Assembly: GCA_001650955.1 (NCBI GenBank)
Contig: LXYP01000020.1
Coordinates: forward strand, 124,001-188,000
DNA from: Sphingomonadales bacterium EhC05
GTDB lineage: Bacteria; Pseudomonadota; Alphaproteobacteria; Sphingomonadales; Sphingomonadaceae
Direction of reading: 5' to 3'
Length of the DNA: 64,000 bases
Shown here piece by piece: positions 61,725 through 64,000 of the stretch. A program made the position numbers and the translations under genes. The notes under the pieces were generated by a model that ran no database searches, was not told where the DNA came from, and worked only from the letters and a program-made list of their open reading frames with translations. How positions within the stretch are numbered: the first letter of the stretch is position 1; each line of letters opens with the position of its first letter.

Positions 61725-62786
61725 ATGATCGGCGGCAATAAGAGTAAATTCTCTGACTATTTTACGCTGCGGCGGCGATCCAGCCTGCCGATCTGGCTCG
61801 ACATTGCCTGGCGTGTGGGGTTCGTGCTGGGACTGATCGGCATGGCGGTTGCGGTTCACTGGTTCGACCGCAATGGTTTGCAGGACAGCTATGATGGCGA
61901 TGTCAGCTTTCTCGACGTCATCTATTTCACGATGATTTCGATTACCACCACTGGCTATGGCGATATCGTCCCGGTGACCGAGCGCGCGCGAATGTTCGAT
62001 GCGCTGGTGGTGACTCCTATTCGAATCTTTGTCGTGCTAATCTTCGTTGGCACGGCCTATAATTTTGTTTTCAAACGAACTTGGGACAATTGGCGCATGA
62101 AACTGATTCAAAGCAATTTGCACGACCATATCGTGATCGCCGGTTTTGGGACCAGCGGCAGTGAAGCGGTTCAGGAACTGCTCGCGCGCGGCACCAATCC
62201 GGAAGAAATTGTCGTGATCGATAATTCGGATGAAGCCCTGTCACATGCTGAAAAACTGGGCTGTGCGGTGATCAATGGCGACGCGACGCGTGACAATGCA
62301 TTGATGAATGTGAAAATTTCGCGCGCACGCTCGATGATCGTATCGGCCGGCCGCGATGATACCAGCATATTGATCGTCCTGACCGCGCGGCATTTGGCCT
62401 ATCATTTGCCGATTAGCGTCTCGATCAAGGCGGCAGATAATGAGCTGCTCGCCCGCCAGGCCGGCGCGACCACGGTGATCAACCCCGTCAGCTTTGCCGG
62501 CTTGCTGCTCGCAGGGAGCTGTGAGGGTGCGAAAATTTCTGACTATCTCAGCGATCTTGCCTCGGCGACGGGCCGGGTCAAACTGGTTCAGCGCGCAGTG
62601 GTCGAAGATGAAGTCGGCCTGGCGTTGAACGAAGTCGTGAAAGATGGTCTCGGCGTCCGGATTTATCGATCGGACGAGGTGATCGGATTTTGGGAACCGG
62701 AAGCCAAAATGCTGGAAGCGGGGGATATCATTGTCGAGATCATTCCCGGCAATGGCGCCGGCAAGGCGAAAGATACGGAGCAATAG
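61725..62786 (+). CDS. Potassium channel with RCK (TrkA-N) domain
   Basis: This 353-aa protein has a two-helix pore (first helix about 30-45, pore loop and filter TTTGYGDIVPVT at about 77-88, second helix about 97-115). A cytosolic RCK domain (about 129-245; HIVIAGFGTSGSEAVQEL, VVIDNSDE, VINGDATRDNAL) and a C-terminal RCK half follow. The TxxTGYGD-type filter is K+ selective. It follows the nlpD-like gene closely and probably regulates K+ flow. Confidence 0.92.
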   Translation: MIGGNKSKFSDYFTLRRRSSLPIWLDIAWRVGFVLGLIGMAVAVHWFDRNGLQDSYDGDVSFLDVIYFTMISITTTGYGDIVPVTERARMFDALVVTPIRIFVVLIFVGTAYNFVFKRTWDNWRMKLIQSNLHDHIVIAGFGTSGSEAVQELLARGTNPEEIVVIDNSDEALSHAEKLGCAVINGDATRDNALMNVKISRARSMIVSAGRDDTSILIVLTARHLAYHLPISVSIKAADNELLARQAGATTVINPVSFAGLLLAGSCEGAKISDYLSDLASATGRVKLVQRAVVEDEVGLALNEVVKDGLGVRIYRSDEVIGFWEPEAKMLEAGDIIVEIIPGNGAGKAKDTEQ

Positions 62787-62861
62787 CAACCATAGCCTTT
62801 GGTTCATGTTGCAACTGCGAAACAAAACTCTATTCTAGTCGCTCGCATACGGAGCTGCTCA

Positions 62862-63575
62862 ATGGATGAAATTCGTACAATGCCAACAGGGCTGAAGCCA
62901 CCCGCCCGGTTGACTCAGGCAAGTGAACTGGCTCTGCCACTCGATTTCATTCGCTTCGGATTGCAATGGCCACGGATTTTGACAGCACCAAAGGGCGACA
63001 GTCGGCCGATTTTTCTGATCCCCGGCTATGGTGGCAGCGAATTGTCGATGCGCCCGCTCGAAGGCTTTTTGAAACGGATCAACTATGATGTGGCCGACTG
63101 GTCGCTGGGGCGCAATCGCGGCTCGGTGGATCGTGATATTGGACGCTTTACCGAAGTCGCGGAAGCGCGTTTTGCCGAAAATGGAGAACAGCCCTTCACG
63201 CTGATTGGCTGGTCGCTAGGCGGGATCATTGCGCGAGAACTGGCCCGGCTGTCGCCGCATCTGGTGCGCGAGGTCATCACAATGGGGACGCCGATCATCG
63301 GCGGTCCGAAATATACAACTCCGGGCCAGCGCTACGCCAAATCCGCAAATATCGAGCTCGATGCGTTTGAACGGGAAGTGCACGCGCGCAACAGCATCGG
63401 CTTCGATCAGCCGCTTACCGTGATCTACTCCAACCGCGACGGCATTGTCGGCCCCGATATCGCCAAGGATATCTACAATCCCCAGGCGCGCAATATTCGC
63501 GTCGATGGCGGGCATCTCGGGCTGGGTTTCAATCCCAAGGTCTGGCGGATCATTGCCGATACGCTCTCAAGCTGA
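62862..63575 (+). CDS. Alpha/beta hydrolase, lipase-like
   Basis: I start at ATG 62862 (MDEIRTMPTGLKPPARLTQ), with CGGAG 7 bases upstream. The 237-aa protein has a hydrolase fold with IFLIPGYGGSELSM (oxyanion region), the nucleophile motif GWSLGGIIARELARLS (Ser), ...VIYSNRDGIVGPD (Asp) and a His near the end in VDGGHLGLGFNP. Substrate unknown; triacylglycerol-lipase or PHB-depolymerase-like are possibilities. Confidence 0.85.
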   Translation: MDEIRTMPTGLKPPARLTQASELALPLDFIRFGLQWPRILTAPKGDSRPIFLIPGYGGSELSMRPLEGFLKRINYDVADWSLGRNRGSVDRDIGRFTEVAEARFAENGEQPFTLIGWSLGGIIARELARLSPHLVREVITMGTPIIGGPKYTTPGQRYAKSANIELDAFEREVHARNSIGFDQPLTVIYSNRDGIVGPDIAKDIYNPQARNIRVDGGHLGLGFNPKVWRIIADTLSS

Positions 63576-63656
63576 TCTGGTTGAACCTGAACCTGAACTT
63601 GAACTGGCGGGCAGTCCATTCACAAGCCGCTTTGTCGCGAGAGCATGGCACGGCTT

Positions 63657-64000
63657 TCAGTCCAACTTACTGAGAATCGCCGTCATCATTTCTGCGCGGG
63701 AGCCTTCAAACATTTTCAGAAAAGATGGCGGGGTGTTGGTGGCATTGTCATGCTTTGCGCTCCATGCCGTGATTTCCAGCATGATTGGCAAAAGATCCCT
63801 GCCCTTGTCCGTGAACGAATAATATAATTTTGAACGATTATCCGGAGCGACTGCTTTTACAATAATTTCGTGCGCTTCGAGCCGCTTCAGGCGATTGGCC
63901 AGTATATTGGTCGATATTTTTTCGTCCGACTCAAGAAACTCCCCATAGGTCCGCTTTCCCTTGAACATCAGATCGCGAATGATCAGCAACGTCCATCTGT
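63657..64000 (-). CDS. HxlR-family transcriptional regulator, 5' end off window
   Basis: The frame continues through the window edge (RWTLLIIRDLM at the right end), so the N-terminus with the usual Cys/Asp sensor motif lies outside. The HxlR winged helix is present: LMFKGKRTYGEFLESDEKIS, LANRLKRLEAHEIIVK, KLYYSFTDKGRDLLPIML. Members regulate neighbouring redox or catabolic genes. The C-terminal 40 residues form an extra helix. Confidence 0.88.
   Translation of the reverse strand, partial: RWTLLIIRDLMFKGKRTYGEFLESDEKISTNILANRLKRLEAHEIIVKAVAPDNRSKLYYSFTDKGRDLLPIMLEITAWSAKHDNATNTPPSFLKMFEGSRAEMMTAILSKLD

Noticed and set aside
60644-61738. 364-codon frame opposite the nlpD-like gene
   Set aside because: Antisense to LysM and LytM domains; no family resemblance.

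Overview
The window reads as chromosome of a sphingomonad-type alphaproteobacterium (Sphingorhabdus/Parasphingorhabdus/Sphingopyxis-like). This is an inference from the gene content: imuA-imuB-dnaE2 with a GTTC-N7-GTTC LexA box, a cysteine-poor DksA, a RibB-type enzyme with a dead GTP cyclohydrolase II half, class II DAHP synthase, and serS/surE/nlpD. GC content is moderate. AT-richer patches lie at about 11.9-17 kb and 57.1-59.6 kb. I found no rRNA, tRNA, CRISPR array, integrase or transposase.

Layout. 1-11.4 kb: acyl-CoA catabolism (SDR dehydrogenase, crotonase, TetR, two paired acyl-CoA dehydrogenases, CaiB/BaiF CoA-transferase, thiolase-like protein) with MBL-fold, kinase-like, YghU-type GST, DUF1330 and MOSC genes between. 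11.5-17 kb: an AT-rich accessory stretch with small membrane proteins, an SRPBCC protein, decayed remnants (DUF2306-like tip, DUF2975 tail plus Xre regulator), a LysR regulator and two cytochrome P460 lipoproteins. 17-22.6 kb: FAH-family hydrolase, VOC protein and hpd run leftward. A divergent MFS transporter, a styrene-oxide-isomerase-like membrane protein and a diiron-type hydrolase run rightward, and a palindromic operator candidate lies between the two groups. 22.6-28.7 kb: the SOS mutagenesis operon imuA-imuB-dnaE2, in which dnaE2 carries in-frame palindromic elements. 28.7-38.2 kb: exported methyltransferase, NaChBac-type sodium channel, riboflavin genes, bactofilin-like envelope protein, sterol-desaturase-like protein, Rieske oxygenase and alpha/beta hydrolase. 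38.5-42.9 kb: an OmpR regulator / FecR-LysM / CHASE2 kinase signalling operon. 42.9-53.8 kb: housekeeping genes (DAHP synthase, SleB hydrolase, MATE exporter) plus a DUF2891-LytS-LytTR operon, an AMACR-type racemase, PilZ and DksA. 54-55.5 kb: a Ser/Gly/Thr repeat surface protein with a sorting-like C-terminus. 55.8-63.6 kb: serS, surE and an nlpD-like gene, with an AT-rich TetR/membrane protein/amidohydrolase cassette between serS and surE, then a Kch-like potassium channel, a lipase-like hydrolase and an edge-truncated HxlR regulator.

How the genes may work together. The 0-11 kb genes could form an activation/dehydrogenation/hydration/thiolysis route for a branched, terpenoid or steroid-like acid. 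The operator-like motif before the thiolase-like gene recurs before the distant AMACR gene near 52.5 kb. The 17-22 kb block joins tyrosine/homogentisate chemistry to an unexplained membrane isomerase-like protein. The most unusual items are the peptide-encoding palindromes in dnaE2, the styrene-oxide-isomerase-like gene, the HTH-fused RibB with a cluster of CAATGTGAT repeats, and the serS-surE cassette with a perfect 34-bp palindrome.
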